Translations under genes and position numbers: made by a program
Origin: Sipunculus nudus
Taxonomy: Eukaryota > Annelida > Sipuncula > Golfingiida > Sipunculidae
DNA length: 64,000 bases
Direction of reading: 5' to 3'
Assembly: GCA_026874595.1 (NCBI GenBank)
Contig: CM049318.1
Span: 41,706,456-41,770,455 of the forward strand
Shown: piece by piece, positions 21,615 to 34,259 of the stretch
Layout of the letters: each line of letters begins with the position of its first letter
Numbering within the stretch: the stretch's first letter is position 1
The notes under the pieces: generated by a model
What the model saw: the letters and a program-made list of their open reading frames with translations, nothing else
Database searches by the model: none
What the model was told of the DNA's origin: nothing

Positions 21615-22985
21615 TTTAGACTTTAAAAATTCAGACTTTAAGAACTCTTTTGGAGCAATGGACTTTGAGATGATCTTTAGCACAATACACTCTTATTGAT
21701 CAAATGTGAGATTTATGAACCAAGCGAGTCATTCACTAGCTTTAGAGGTAGCCTTTGCCCTGATCGGCGGAGATGTGATCCCTCCATTGAGGAGTCGTGG
21801 ATCATTTACCTGGGCTTGCATTCATATATTAATCCTATGCTTTGGTGAAGTGCACACGAAAGGATTCTAAGAGGAGTGGTGGTCACTCATAAATGTTAGG
21901 TTTTGAAATTTTTAAGTTGTTCTCAGTAATGAAACAATTTCCATAAATTATTGGTTATATGCAGAAAAATTCTATGACCCTTTTTTTTAATTTCTTGGTG
22001 ATAATTTTTACGGATTTTAATGAGGCTTTAAAGGTATATAAACATTTGCAATAATATGTGTATTATTTCACGCTGTTTGTTCAGTTCGGCCCAACTGCAA
22101 AATCGTACCGCCACACGGACGTACTCTCTCCAGTTTACCTGTTTTATACAAAGTTATGGTTCTGTGTGTGAGTAAACAAGTCCACACGTGTCTATTTACA
22201 ATAACAAGACTACGAGACCTAAGGTCGGATCTTGCGCATGCGCTACGCATTCCGCACAAGAAAAGAAACATTAAAGAAGACACACATTAGAAACAGTGGT
22301 TGAAAGCCTGAGAAATCTTGATTTGTGAATTTTATCTGCGCGGCATGGCCACCAGGTGGCGTGCACACTATGATTATTTTTCTTTACCGCCAACGCGCGG
22401 TGCGAGCTTATTTCCAGTTGTGTACAGAGTAAGCAAATGATTCTAGAACGAAATATTGACAGATACTATAATATTGTAAGGAGAAAATACTATACATGTA
22501 TTTCATGTATATCTAATATACCAGGTATATAAATATACCCTTCATACACTTACATTTTACAAGAGGTAAGTGATTAGAGCAAGCCCTTTCTCTCTGAAGA
22601 CTGTCCCACCGTCTATTTTCAGGTCATGACAATATAGAGATGGAATAATTCGGGAAGCATAATATCAAAATTATAAAATTGACCAAGTCCTAATTCGTAA
22701 TGCTACATGGTTTTATATTTCCAGGCAATGTCACGTCGCACGTAATGTGTATAAGCTCAGACACTGGGGCGGATCGTGTTTCCTGTATTGTTTGGACAAC
22801 TATTTATCTGTAACCCGAGACATCTAGAGCTTCAGTATAATTATGACAGAAAAAAAGACAAACAGTTTTCCTTATATGAGGGATCGATTAAACAAAGATG
22901 TATGAAGATATTTGGCTTGCTAAGCACCCGACTGAAGTATATATTGTGCAAAGTAATTAAGAAATGTCATTGAGGTTAGACACAG
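21614..22985. other. No gene recognised; holds one CTCF-like site
   Basis: No coding evidence (71-codon minus frame at 22068-22283). The CTCF-like core is listed separately. Confidence 0.45.
22349..22360. promoter_or_regulatory. CTCF core-like motif
   Basis: CCACCAGGTGGC, followed by GTGC, matches the bilaterian CTCF core consensus CCASYAGRKGGC. It sits in a GC-rich patch about 0.6 kb upstream of the solo LTR. Sequence match only. Confidence 0.35.
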
Positions 22986-23876
22986 TGTTATAGATGTCTC
23001 TTTTATTGTATGCAGCAGTGTGTTTGTTCAGCGCTAGCGTTGCCTGTTGCCATGACGGCATAGCCCGGCCCACGCGTTGGGTCTGACATGTAAACACAGC
23101 GATCATGCTAGTCTGGGGCTTTCTCGCCTGGCCGAGCCGGGCCGGCCCACGTGTTAACCCTGACATGTGGAGACACAGCGTTCTCGTTCTAGATGTTTCC
23201 TGTAATGCCTGTGTACTGTGTATTATGTATTGTTCTTTAGATTGTTCGAGAAATGGAAAGTTCTCGGCTTGGGGTGAGAAGTTATAAATAAGAGGCTGTG
23301 TTTTAGAGCCAAAGAGAAGGAGAGAAATATTCCAGCGGACACAGAAGCGTGGAAGTCAGTTGTTGACCTTTTCCGATAACTGCGGCAATTATAGATTTTC
23401 TTCTAAATTTGTGACGGATCTTATATGGTCTTCAGTTTGCTTTCGGGATTATAACAAGAACTTCACTTTGGGATTACAATGGATTGATTTTGTGAATTAA
23501 CTGGACTGTTATTCTCTCAGAAGATTTATGTGAACTGTTCACCTGAGTTGTACGTTATAAAGGACTTGTTGTCGCTGTGACAGTGGTGGTATCCAGGTAC
23601 TGTACACTTTATTTGTACACTTGTACTAATTTGCTGTTGTACTGTTACAGTACTGTTGTTATACTGTGAAATTGTATTAATTTAGTGTATTGTATTGTTA
23701 GGATTGTTTTAATAATAAATTATGGTTCTTTGTTAACAAAAAACCACTGATTTCTTAATTCATTCCCCTAGACATTTCACGCTGCCTAGTTTTACAGAAT
23801 CTGGTTTTTTTTTATCTCCATTACAAAGTTTATGTTCATCACGCATAATGATCTGTTGATATTAGGTTCCGTAACA
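22986..23876 (+). mobile_element. 891-bp solo LTR of an LTR retrotransposon
   Basis: Starts TGTTATAGATG and ends GGTTCCGTAACA (TG...CA). It is flanked on both sides by ACAG, a 4-bp target duplication. Promoter-like TATAAATA lies at 23283-23290 and the polyadenylation signal AATAAA at 23714-23719, in the order expected of U3-R-U5, which fixes the orientation. A GC-rich block (about 23105-23165) contains GAGCCGGGCCGG and CACGTG. No primer site or interior follows, so it is solo. Related copies are at 28314, 49774 and 53772. Length and 4-bp duplication suit a Gypsy- or BEL-type parent, which cannot be decided here. Confidence 0.8.
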
Positions 23877-26800
23877 ACAGATATACTCCCAATATTAGAA
23901 GTTATATCAGTTGTTAATAACACACTTGCTGCAAAATATAACGAATCAGAAAAAAAAAACAGATATATGCCTTGTCAGTGCCTCTGCTAGTGTGTCAACG
24001 TGTGTGTTTAAAGTAGGGCCGAGTTGCGTCAGATTGATCAGGCAACAAATCATAATTATCGATTTGCTTCCATTTTAGAGGAAAATTGCAATGGTTTTAT
24101 AGTTTTCAATAAGAAAAACTTTGCTTTGTTTTATCTATTGCGACTTTTTTACGTAAGTGATATCCGAAGTTCACACTTCCAGCCAGCGGGTTATATTGAG
24201 GCCTTACAGATGTTTCATGTGGAGATTTTAACCAATTACAGAGGTGCCATCAGGTCCAAAAAAGGAACAGGTTTTCTTTTTCTTTGAGGTCACTGTCAGT
24301 TGTATTAACTTGTAGAGTTGTAATTGCATTTGCTTGGCAGGTTTTGGATTGACATTTCATGTAATTCCTTTTAGAAGTAGGTTAATAGGATGAATACCAT
24401 GGACTGCAGTATGTCCATGACCATTGAGATAACAATACTGTAAACCCGGGAAGAATATCATGGACAGAGAACGTATACATGAATATACATGTCACATACA
24501 ATGTGATTTAAACTCGTTAAAATTCGAAAATGTATAAAATTGAAACAAATGGCGACGATACATGTAACATATTTAGATGTTTAACACTAAGATTTACTGC
24601 TGAAACAATACAATTAAAAATAAAACTTACCAAACAATGTCATAAAAACCTAAAAACCTACAAACCAACATGATGACAAGACCCAATTCTTTTTATTAAA
24701 CCTTTTAACGTCTTGAGAGAGGACATGTTTGTATAATTACTAATGATTATCATATTCGGGATGTAGTACCACGTGACTTTGTGATGTGAACAGGATTTGT
24801 TTTCCATTTTGGATCATCTAAAGAACAAATATCAGAAAAAACTGTGTTTGCAAAGTAACCCCATCCATCTAGCCCTCTTCTTCCTCGGCTCCCGGACGAT
24901 AAAACTGGTACTGATTTCCTTGTCAAGATAAATGCATGACCATAAATATTTACAGGGAAAGTCTTCATTAAATATGACAGAGAAAAACGCAGAGTCAATG
25001 AATTAAGTAATTTTGTTCAATGGTCTTTCCTGTTATATCTGCTCTTTTTATGTAGTGCAACCATGATTTACTTTTATGAAATCGACATGTACATTAAAGC
25101 ATGTACTGGACCGGCATCCATATAGCCTCTTTCACACATGGGTATTTATGCATTTAATTAGTATCCATGGCGACAGTTAATAAAGAACATATCGTGAAAA
25201 TTCTTTTTCCTTGAATCAGAATAAACAAATGAATTTTCTTGATTCCACCTCGTTAATAATCTCTCAAAACAGAACTTACGGTGGACAAGGTCACTAAAAC
25301 AGTGACCATGCCTGGTGCCGGTAAAATCTGTATCCCCAACACAAATTGCATACATATCTAATATGGATGACTGACTTTTGTCAATCAGATTCAACGGTAT
25401 AAAGGTATAAGTTTCCCTCCAGGAATAGGGTCGGTATGGGGAATATATATAACTGATAATGGCGTAACATGAGTTTAGCAGTAGCGAACCAGACCCCTTG
25501 AGGTAACTAATAACTATATATCACGGGAGGTTCCTGGTTGGAGCATGGGGTCGGCCTGGTGTTGATGCTGTCAGTTGACAGGTCGTTGATCATGTTATTG
25601 GTCGATAACCGGGTCAAGAGGTCAGATCAGGTGGACCCGGGAATAAACAGCAGTGTATATATTAGGAATCTGACTTGTCAGGAATGACGCGACTACATCC
25701 GATTCTGGATTTACAGGAACCTACGAGGCAGGATGTAGCAGAGAGGTTTCAGCGTCGGTTAGATCCGTAACAGTCACTCAACGGCAAAATGGTACATTCT
25801 GTGCCGTAGAAAATACACAATGATGATAATAATGTGCAACTGAGTGCCAGTAAAGACAACCATAAAAAATGTCTAACTTAAGCAAATGGTTGATCGTCCT
25901 TTAGCCATGCATAGCGCCCGGCAAAATTGACACATCAGCCAATTTCAGAGAACACATGAGTTGTTTATTGAAAGCTTCATTAACGCGCATGAAGGTTAAG
26001 TGATCATTTGCATGTTTAAGGTTTCTGTTGCTAAAAATGTGGATAGCTCAACTAAATGAAAAATAGGACTTGGCTGGCTTTTTTTTTATTAAAATTAAAA
26101 TGAGTTCTTCAAAGTGTTCAAAATATTTATATGTGAAATTAGTATATTCTTAGATATATTTTATGAAATCTGATAAATTTAACTTTAAAATGAATCAGAT
26201 AAACAATATTTACATGACGTCACACAGAATTAAAAATCTTGCAAATTGTTCCACCAAAATTGTTCAATATAAGTTTTCAAGCAATTAGTATAGCTTGCGA
26301 GACCCCGGTTTCATCTGACTTGAAACGTAAGTGCTGCGATCGGTTTTGTCGTGTTAAAGAATTGCTAAATCGCAAATGAATATTGCTGTCATGATATAGC
26401 GTATATAGAAAACTGCTGAGTACAAATTCGAGCGTAATAGAGTCCTACATGATCAGCTCCAAATCTACTCGCGCTCATCGCAAGGTGGGTTACAGGTGTG
26501 ACCGACTTGAGAGTGCATGATACGATGTTAATTAGGGGCAGATAGCCAAAGTTTCATTTGTAAAAATAACGGATAAACGGTTATTATTTCGGTTCTCAAG
26601 CTTCAATTACGGATGAACGTTATTTGGATGAAACGGCGCATCACTGTATGAATAAACAAACATTATTTGGTGCTCATCTGAAGTAGACACATATTCCAAT
26701 ATCTAATTTATCATTATAGGAACATCCATCCAATAAAATCTGACCATCTTGACAATTTATCAGTTCTTTAAGAAACCAATGCATCTACACTATCAATCTT

Positions 26801-27869
26801 GCCCATGGCCCATGCTTAACCCCCGGTAACTACTGGCTCAAGTAAGACCAGCTCCAGGGTTCAGTTGGAACGGGACGGGGTGGAAGTAAACATTATATGT
26901 TACGGCTTTTTCTTAAGAAGCTCCACCACGATTCCAATCCAATGATTATGAATTGTATTACACAGTAGATATGGATCGTAGATGGGTGCTTCTTTATATT
27001 TTATATTAAATATGAAGCTACAACCCGCTGATTAAAAAGAGGCCACTTTGACCTACTTTCAGATATATGGTAAGGACTAAATGCATGCAAACAAAAGTCG
27101 AGGTATTTAACTTTAACAGTTTGCAACCGGACACACGGCTTGACGGATACAGGACTGTTTGACGAACGCAGGATCAGTTTTAATTCACTTTATTAAAGAA
27201 ATAAATTTTTACAATCGATAAAGCAAGGCTGCTCAATTCCTTGACAATCCTCTAATTGTTAAAAATGGGAGCTTTTATATAATTAAAATAAATTAATTGC
27301 AGTGATTTTTTATACAAAAGGTCATGATATTATTAAAGAACTGGCTTGAACTAAGTTATTCAAACTTTGCATGCCGGCACAGTTAACAGAGGAAATGAGG
27401 GATGTTTTCAGCAGCTTTGAGCACCCGTTAGATTCTGGCATTTGTCCCGCAATTTATAAAAAATAGGCCAGTGATTTTCAGCGGTCTGATAAAAACATAA
27501 TGAACAGAGAGTATCAAATGCCTGAAAAGGTACGCAGGCCAATTCTTTTTTTTCTTTGTTGAAATTGAGAAATTCGATTCAGTGACATCGTGAGGGAGGG
27601 CTAGGAGACTGACACCATTCGACCGGGAGAGGTCTCTTTGGATTGCGAGGCCAGAAGGGGGCGCTCAAGTTGTTCTGACAAGGAGCTCGACGGCATGCAT
27701 ACATTGACTGACAGTGTGACCGTGACAGAGCGCTCAATACAGCACAGGACCTGGGAAGTCTGGTAACAAGCCTGTAGCCGGCGAGCTGCTTGATGCTTAC
27801 AATTAGCATGGTTATCGGACTGTTTATTGTCATTATCAAACTTTGACAGCCAGTCAGGGGCGACAAAAT
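23877..27869. other. Nearly 4 kb with no gene recognised
   Basis: Frames of 78-87 codons (24024-24287 plus, 24750-24998 minus, 25158-25394 minus) show no domain. No tandem array or transposon end was found in this stretch. Confidence 0.5.
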
Positions 27870-28301
27870 TGTGGGGGGGGGGGGGGGTATCCCAGCTGGT
27901 GATGCCTGCTTTCTAACGAAGCGGTTGGAACGCTTGATATGTGTGCCACATGGGTTCGAATCGTGGCTCGGTCTAATTATTTTCTCCTGAGTAAAATGTT
28001 TACGTAACATATTGGGGATCATTCGGGAATTACGCCCATTTTTGGGGCTCCGGGGAATGGTGGTTTGACGAAATTGCGTAATTACCGCCACCTTACTCAC
28101 CAATAGTGTGACTCCCGGGATAATTAATCTTGTTCTGACAGCAGAACGCTCTTAAGAAGGTGTGTGTTACGGGGTGCACATAAAAGCGGACCGAACTGTT
28201 CGCTGATAAAATTTGCTTTTCTAGCGAAGCGGTTGGAACGGCATGGGTTCGAACCTGGGACCGGCCCATTATTACCCCTTGAGCTTAATGTTTACGTAAC
28301 A
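27870..28301 (+). mobile_element. Second TRIM element, degenerate, LTR-interior-LTR
   Basis: 5' LTR 27870-28009, interior 28010-28164, 3' LTR 28165-28301. The 5' LTR start is eroded into a G15 run. Both LTRs keep box A (TAACGAAGCGG, TAGCGAAGCGG) and a box B-like GGTTCGAA. The primer site at 28013-28030 has changed to TGGGGATCATTCGGGAAT, and a second PBS-like word, TTGGGGCTCCGGGGAATGG, lies about 25 bp on. The interior shares GTGTGACTCC, GGGATAATT and GCAGAACGCTCTTAAGA with the 4.9-kb copy. Flanks AAAT and ATAT differ by one base. Confidence 0.7.
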
Positions 28302-28313
28302 ATATATATTTAT

Positions 28314-29170
28314 TGTTACGGAACCTAATATCAACAGATCACGTATGCGTGATGAACATAAATTTTGTCAAGGAGATAACAAAAAATCATATTCTGTAAC
28401 ACTAGGCAGCGTGAAATGTCTAGGGAAATGAATTAAGAAGTCAGTGTTTTTTTGTTAACAAATAACTATAATTTATTCTTAAAACAACACTAACATTACA
28501 ATACACTAAATCAATACAATTACACAGTATAACAGCAGTATAACAACAAATAAAAACAATCACACAGTAAAATTATCAAAGAGCAGAGTACCGGCATACC
28601 ACCACTGTCACAGCGATAAGTCTTTTAAAATATATAAGCCGGATGAAAAGTTCACACGAATTCTCTCGGAGAACAACAGTCCAATGTAAAGCTCTTGTTA
28701 CAATCCAGAAAGTCAACTTGAAGCAGGCAGCATTAAATTGTATAGAGTTAGTAATAGTAGAATCCCTGAAAATACTGGATAATCGGATAGGTCCCACAAA
28801 CTGGCATACACACGTCTGTGTCCGCTGGAATATTCTCTCACCTCTCTCTCACTTTAAACACAGCCCCCTATTTATAACTTCTCACCCCCAGCCGAGAAGC
28901 TTCTATTTCTCGAACAATCTAAAGAATCAAACTTAATACACAATAAACACGCGTTAGAGGAATCATCTAGAAAAACATCGCTGTGTCTCTACATACCAGG
29001 GTCCACACGTGAGCCCGACCCGGCTCGGCCAGGCGAGAAAGCCTCAAGCTAGCATGACGAGAGTTCAACCAGTACGGATGAAACTTAGAGTGCAACACGC
29101 GGCCAGACATGGGCGCTACAACACGAGTTACGCCCGTGTCACACAATAAAAATGGCACCTTTTATATACA
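28314..29170 (-). mobile_element. LTR of the 891-bp family, inverted and diverged
   Basis: On the plus strand it begins TGTTACGGAACCTAATATC, the reverse complement of the solo LTR end. It follows that LTR through the GTTAACAAA and GGCAGCGTGAAATG blocks to GGCCAGGCGAGAAAGCC at about 29023. Beyond GCTAGCATGAC (29050) it diverges, so the far end (about 29170) is approximate and no target duplication is seen. It starts only 12 bp after the second TRIM. Confidence 0.7.
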
Positions 29171-29699
29171 CATATATGAATGTGTATGTGTGTCTACGAG
29201 TCATCCCCCCACTCTGAAAGATAAATTGACGCCACTACAGCTAGGTCAGAGGAATACCCGGCTTAGTCGGGTGCACGTGCACCGATCTGTATTATAACTG
29301 AGAGTAGCCGTGTTATGTCTTGAATTGTCAGGAAAGACGCCAAGTGTGTCGCAAGGAAGATAATTTTCCATTTAATGTTGTCCCATAAATCTTCAGAAAT
29401 TTATCATTTTTCGCGTTAGGGCTACTGAAGCGGTATGTATAAGTACTTACGTGAACCACGTGAGAAGAGGTTATATGCAAGTTACTAGAATTAACATTTT
29501 GTATCCTGTTAATCTGAAATGATCAGTGTTGATTTGATAAAGCACATTTGAGTCCTTGTTTTATATCCTTCACAATGAATAAGAAGTGACTAAGGGGTCA
29601 TGACGCTCAGCTGATCTATGACACTCCGAAATTCTATCAACTAAGGCTGCAGTCTTTTAGCAAAAAAATATCAAGGGATTTTCCTCAAATTTCCCATCG
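29171..29699. other. No gene recognised
   Basis: Some of this may belong to the diverged end of the preceding LTR. No other signal. Confidence 0.4.
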
Positions 29700-30010
29700 G
29701 GACAGAAACTTCTTTCAATCTGTGCATTAAATGCAAATAATTAGTTTGTTTGGCTTTTATATGGCGTGTCAACCATCATTTCTAAATAGGAAATTTTAAT
29801 AAAAATGCATAAAATAAAGAAAATGTAGATACCAAGACCAGTCTTTTGCAGTTAAAAGGACTATCATAGACCAATAATAATGCCAAATTTCAGAAAGATC
29901 CATGCCATCGTCATTTATGTATGTTATCTAAGTATGAATTTCATACATCAACAGCCTAAAATCATAACTGCAATTCTGTCCGCAACAGTTCTGAGTAACT
30001 GGCTCGGCAG
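29700..30010. repeat. Diverged repeat, copy 1
   Basis: Shares ordered words with 30572-30880 at a constant offset of 871-873 bp: TCTTTCAATCTGTGCA (29711), AAAATGCATAAAA (29802), AGTATGAATTTCATA (29931) and AACTGGCT (about 29998). Confidence 0.55.
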
Positions 30011-30571
30011 ATTTTTTCCTCTTATTTTGAATGGTGACAAGGACATATGTGCAGCTGATGCACAGCCTTCTATTTCTTTTGGGCTGATTACATATTTCTC
30101 ATTGCAGTCTGGACAATAGAACAGGTTTGAACTTCTGAAAGCTCAAAACACAGCTGAGAAAACATGGCAGAATAGAGGTCACCGTGACCTGATTTTAGTC
30201 TCCAGACACATTTGCCAGGATCCCTCAACAGTCAAGTATGAGGCTCCTGTGTCTAAAGAGATTTGTGACTTGTTAACAATTGGCCAGTCATAATTCTAAG
30301 AACAATAAAAATAAAAATTGTAAAAAAAAAAAAGAAAATGTACACGGCGCCACAAGTCTTACATAGCTGAAATGCCTATCTGTGATTAACGAACTAATGA
30401 ATTTTTAAACCTACAATGCAATTAATACTGAGATATTTTGTTCAAAGATTAATTTCAGGTATATATAAGCTGCCATATTTGTACTTTGCGAATGTGTCTG
30501 TAGCAGCTCGGAAAAACTCGTTGGACGGATTTTTTTTTTAATTTCAATGTCGATATAGACATAAGTGTGAA

Positions 30572-30880
30572 GGAGGCTAGTTCTTTCAATCTGTGCAATA
30601 TATGGAAAGAATTGTTGGCTAGGCTCCAATTGTGACATGTCCACCCTTAAACTTCTAAGTCTAAAAATATGATTAAAATGCATAAAAATGGAGGAAAGGT
30701 AGTTGGTGCAATCACTCTTGAAAGCTGAAAGCTCCACCAATTTTATTGAGCCTTCTAAATGTCGTGATGATTCATGCAAGCATTCCCGTATATCTTTTCT
30801 AAAGTATGAATTTCATATATCAACAGTCGAAAATATGAAATTATCACAATCATGAACTGGCTGGGCCTGCAAGGTGACAT
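30572..30880. repeat. Diverged repeat, copy 2
   Basis: Direct-orientation partner of 29700-30010. Its matching words start at 30582, 30675 and 30803. A 122-codon minus-strand frame (30411-30779) overlaps it, has no recognised domain and is probably incidental. Confidence 0.55.
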
Positions 30881-32406
30881 TTGAAGTTAGAAATTTCTTG
30901 GTCAAACCATCACGCTTTGTGCTCTGTTAACCGATGGACAAAGACGAATCGATATAGAATGGCATGTTCCTCTCAGTTTATACTTTAGAAAATGACGCAC
31001 AGGGAAACTTGATTCCTACATCGTCATTACGGATATATCATACCGGCCTTTGGTATTTCATGATCATACCTTTTTCCATCCGGATTCACCGACCCACTTC
31101 CAGCACCGGCGTAAGAGAGATATCTGATCTCAATTAACAGTCAGATTCCATTAGCAGAATTTGAGTTAATAAGTTAAGGCGTAAAGCTGCAAACTGTGGC
31201 TGCTGATTTGAACATATTGGGACCGAGATGCTCCCAGAAACAGGCTTATGATACTGTAAATTGGCAATACAAGTCCATTACCGATAGGCGGGGGTTTGGA
31301 GCCTTTTTGGGCACCACTCTGATGAATTATGTATACGGCAGGTTTATTATAGGAAATCGTAAGGGCAGGACTTAAATGGTAAAACGGAAAGCAACCCTGT
31401 TTTAAAACTACAGTAATGCCGTTTACGCATATGGAATCTAAAAGCGTCCTTGTTTATCAGGATTTGCCGTGGCTGGTGGTGTTTTGAAGATAGGAGTCTC
31501 TCACGAATAGGGCATACATGTCGATGCTATCGCTGTTTCAATATGGCTGAATACTATGAATACTGTGTATTTGTTATGTAGTTTTAATTCCCTATAAATT
31601 TACGCATGGTGCACTTGGGTGTCATGGCGATGATAAATGTCAGAAAGCAATGTATGGCACAGGAACTTAGCGGAATATTTAAGAAGGCAACATAATTGAA
31701 TATACCTAACTCAACATATCTACAGATTTTCGCCCACAACAAAGGTGGGAGTAAAAAGCCTCGGGCACGGAACTCCCCCATCATTTTCATCCAGTTAAAA
31801 ACAGTCGGGGCAGTCCAAAAAGGAGCTGTCGTTTCCCTTATGAACTGTTACCTATACATACCAATAATTGTTTTCTCGCTTTGTTTTTATTGCTATGTAA
31901 CTGATTTTGTCGTACAAAAACTTTAAGAACAGTTTGTACAAATATTTTACCTTGGCTATACTTTTTTTTGCTTGAACAATTTTTCACAGTCCTGGCCATT
32001 GAATACTGGGGTTGCCGGTTATGCAGTGATTTATCACACAGCTTTGAATACCGTATAAAAATTAAAAATGGGAATTATTGGCATCATTATAAGATTTCTA
32101 TTTGAAACGGAAATCTGATTTAAATACAAAATGAAAATATATGTAAATTTATGTTATAATAAAAAAAACTATAGACGGCAAAGCTTTTAAAACTTTCACA
32201 CGGGATGGCCGGTAATTTACCGAAACATTTAAATTTATCTAATTAGATCTGCTCAAGTATGAAAAAAAATCTAGACTTAAAGACTAACTCGGATGGTCGA
32301 AAACTACACGGTCCTCTGCCAGCTCCCTAATGGTGGTACATAGCAAGCCTGTCAGGGGAACGATGGTTAGTGGGTGAAGCGTTACGGAACGTAGTGTGTC
32401 ACAGTG
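30881..32406. other. No gene recognised
   Basis: Frames of up to 76 codons on both strands around 31.6-31.9 kb overlap each other and lack motifs. Confidence 0.45.
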
Positions 32407-32568
32407 TATGAGTCAGGAGTGTATTCTCATCACGTGACCCGAACACGGCAGATGATCATGTATGAGTCAGGAGTGTATTCTCATCACGTGACCCGAACAC
32501 GGCAGATGATCATGTATGAGTCAGGAGTGTATTCTCATCACGTGACCAAAACACGGCAGATGATCTTT
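32407..32568. repeat. Three-copy 54-bp tandem repeat carrying AP-1 and E-box motifs
   Basis: Units start at 32407, 32461 and 32515. The first two are identical and the third differs near its end. Each unit contains TGAGTCA (AP-1 consensus), ATCACGTGACC (CACGTG E-box in a CLEAR-like context) and, in the first two, TGATCA. The length, 18 codons, keeps one plus-strand frame open for 62 codons, which is a by-product. Confidence 0.85.
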
Positions 32569-33530
32569 ACTCACAATACGTATGCTGGTTAAAAGATCTA
32601 TCGTACAACGTATTAATTTTAGGAAATATCTTGTTTTCTGCAAGTTTGGCTGAATGTAAAAAAATAAGAAAACGATCACATGTTTTACTGCCTCTTACGA
32701 CAACCCCACTACATTTTAATCCTAGTAAAAGTTCACTGCCTCACGGTATACATAAGCAAATGAAAAAACAAGAGAATAATGCGCCAGTCAAAACGGATGA
32801 AACATTGAACGTGGCATCGATAGTATATTATTCGACCATTAAGTAACGAGACCCAAACAATAGCTCGACAGCGCCACTTATCCGGGGTCGATTACGGAAT
32901 GGTACGTCAGTATGGCGTGGAGGTCAGGCCAATAATGGCTCGAGATCTCAAAGTTGTCCCTTTATATAATGAAGAGGATTAATAAGGTTCCGGAATGGCA
33001 ACATAATCGTCCTCGTACTCTGGCTCGTTTCAAATAATCCAGAACAGACAAGAGGAATAGGTTATTGTCTATTACCTCTTGGTATGAATAAAATTATTCA
33101 TCGAAAATTGGACACAACGTTCCAACAAGAAAGCGTAATACATGCAGTGACTCAAGGACAGAGCCATTTTTAAAGTAAACTCCAGATATGTTTGGTGTGT
33201 TGATTAGTCTTGATTTGAATTTCTGAGTGTTTACCTCCGGTCACTTAATCAAAGGCATATTGGTATAGACATGTTTTCCTAACTAAATAACCAATTTATT
33301 CTTATTTCAAGTCCTACTAGTATAATTAAGTAAACTGGCCCTAAACACGTACGTGTCAAATCGCCCAAACAGACAAAATACTACAATTTCGTCCGAACTT
33401 AAAATGGTATTTCAAATTAATGTCGTTCATTCGTGAATAAGAAGCACTCAGAGGCCGCATCCCTCCACCTACATGACGTAATATTACCTAAATCCCGTTT
33501 AAATATTAGTGTGTAGTTTGTAAGCACAGG
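32569..33530. other. No gene recognised
   Basis: A 71-codon frame (32631-32846) has no motif. Confidence 0.45.
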
Positions 33531-34259
33531 GAATGTGTGAATCCGACCCGCAAGAAATGTGTGAACCCGACCCACGAGAAATGTGTATCCGACCCACGAG
33601 AAATGTGTGAATCCGACCCGCAAGAAATGAGTGAATCCGACCCGCAAGAAATGTGTGAATCCGACCCACGAGAAATGTGTGATCCTGACCCACGAGAAAT
33701 GTGTATCCGCGAGAAATGTGTGAATCCGACCCGCAAGAAATGAGTGAATCCGACCCGCAAGAAATGTGTGAATCCGAACCACGAGAAATGTGTGAATCCG
33801 ACCCACGAGAAATGAGTGAATCCGACCCGCAAGAAATGTGTGAATCCGACCGACGAGAAATGTGTGAAACTGACCCACGAGAAATGTGTATCCGACTCAC
33901 GAGAAATGTGTGAATCCGACCCGCAAGAAATGAGTGAATCCGACCCGCAAGAAATGTGTGAATCCGAACCACGAGAAATGTGTGAATCCGACCCGCGAGA
34001 AATGAGTGAATCCGACCCGCAAGAAATGTGTGAATCCGAACCACGAGAAATGTGTGAATCCGACCCGCAAGAAATGTGACAATCCGACCCGAAAGAAATT
34101 TGTGAATCCGTGTGTGAATCCGACCCGCAAGAAATGTGTGAATCCGACCCGAAAGAAATGTGTGAATCCGACCCGTTAGTAGAGTGTGAATCCGACCCGC
34201 AAGAAATGGATGAATCCGACCCGCGAGAAATGTGTGAATCAGACCCGCGAGAAATGTGT
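33531..34259. repeat. 24-bp minisatellite, about 30 copies
   Basis: The unit is AATCCGACCC, then GCAAGAAAT or ACGAGAAAT, then GTGTG. Sub-variants (GAGTG, GTATCC with deletion, GAACC) are arranged in blocks. Since 24 is a multiple of three and the unit has stops in only one frame, five of six frames stay open. That gives apparent proteins of up to 278 residues on the minus strand (FLAGRIHT repeated) and CESDPQEM on the plus strand. These are judged by-products of the repeat. Confidence 0.9.

Noticed and set aside
27579-28103. 174-codon minus-strand ORF
   Set aside because: Overlaps the TRIM 5' LTR and interior, encodes a run of prolines from the G-run, and has no domain.
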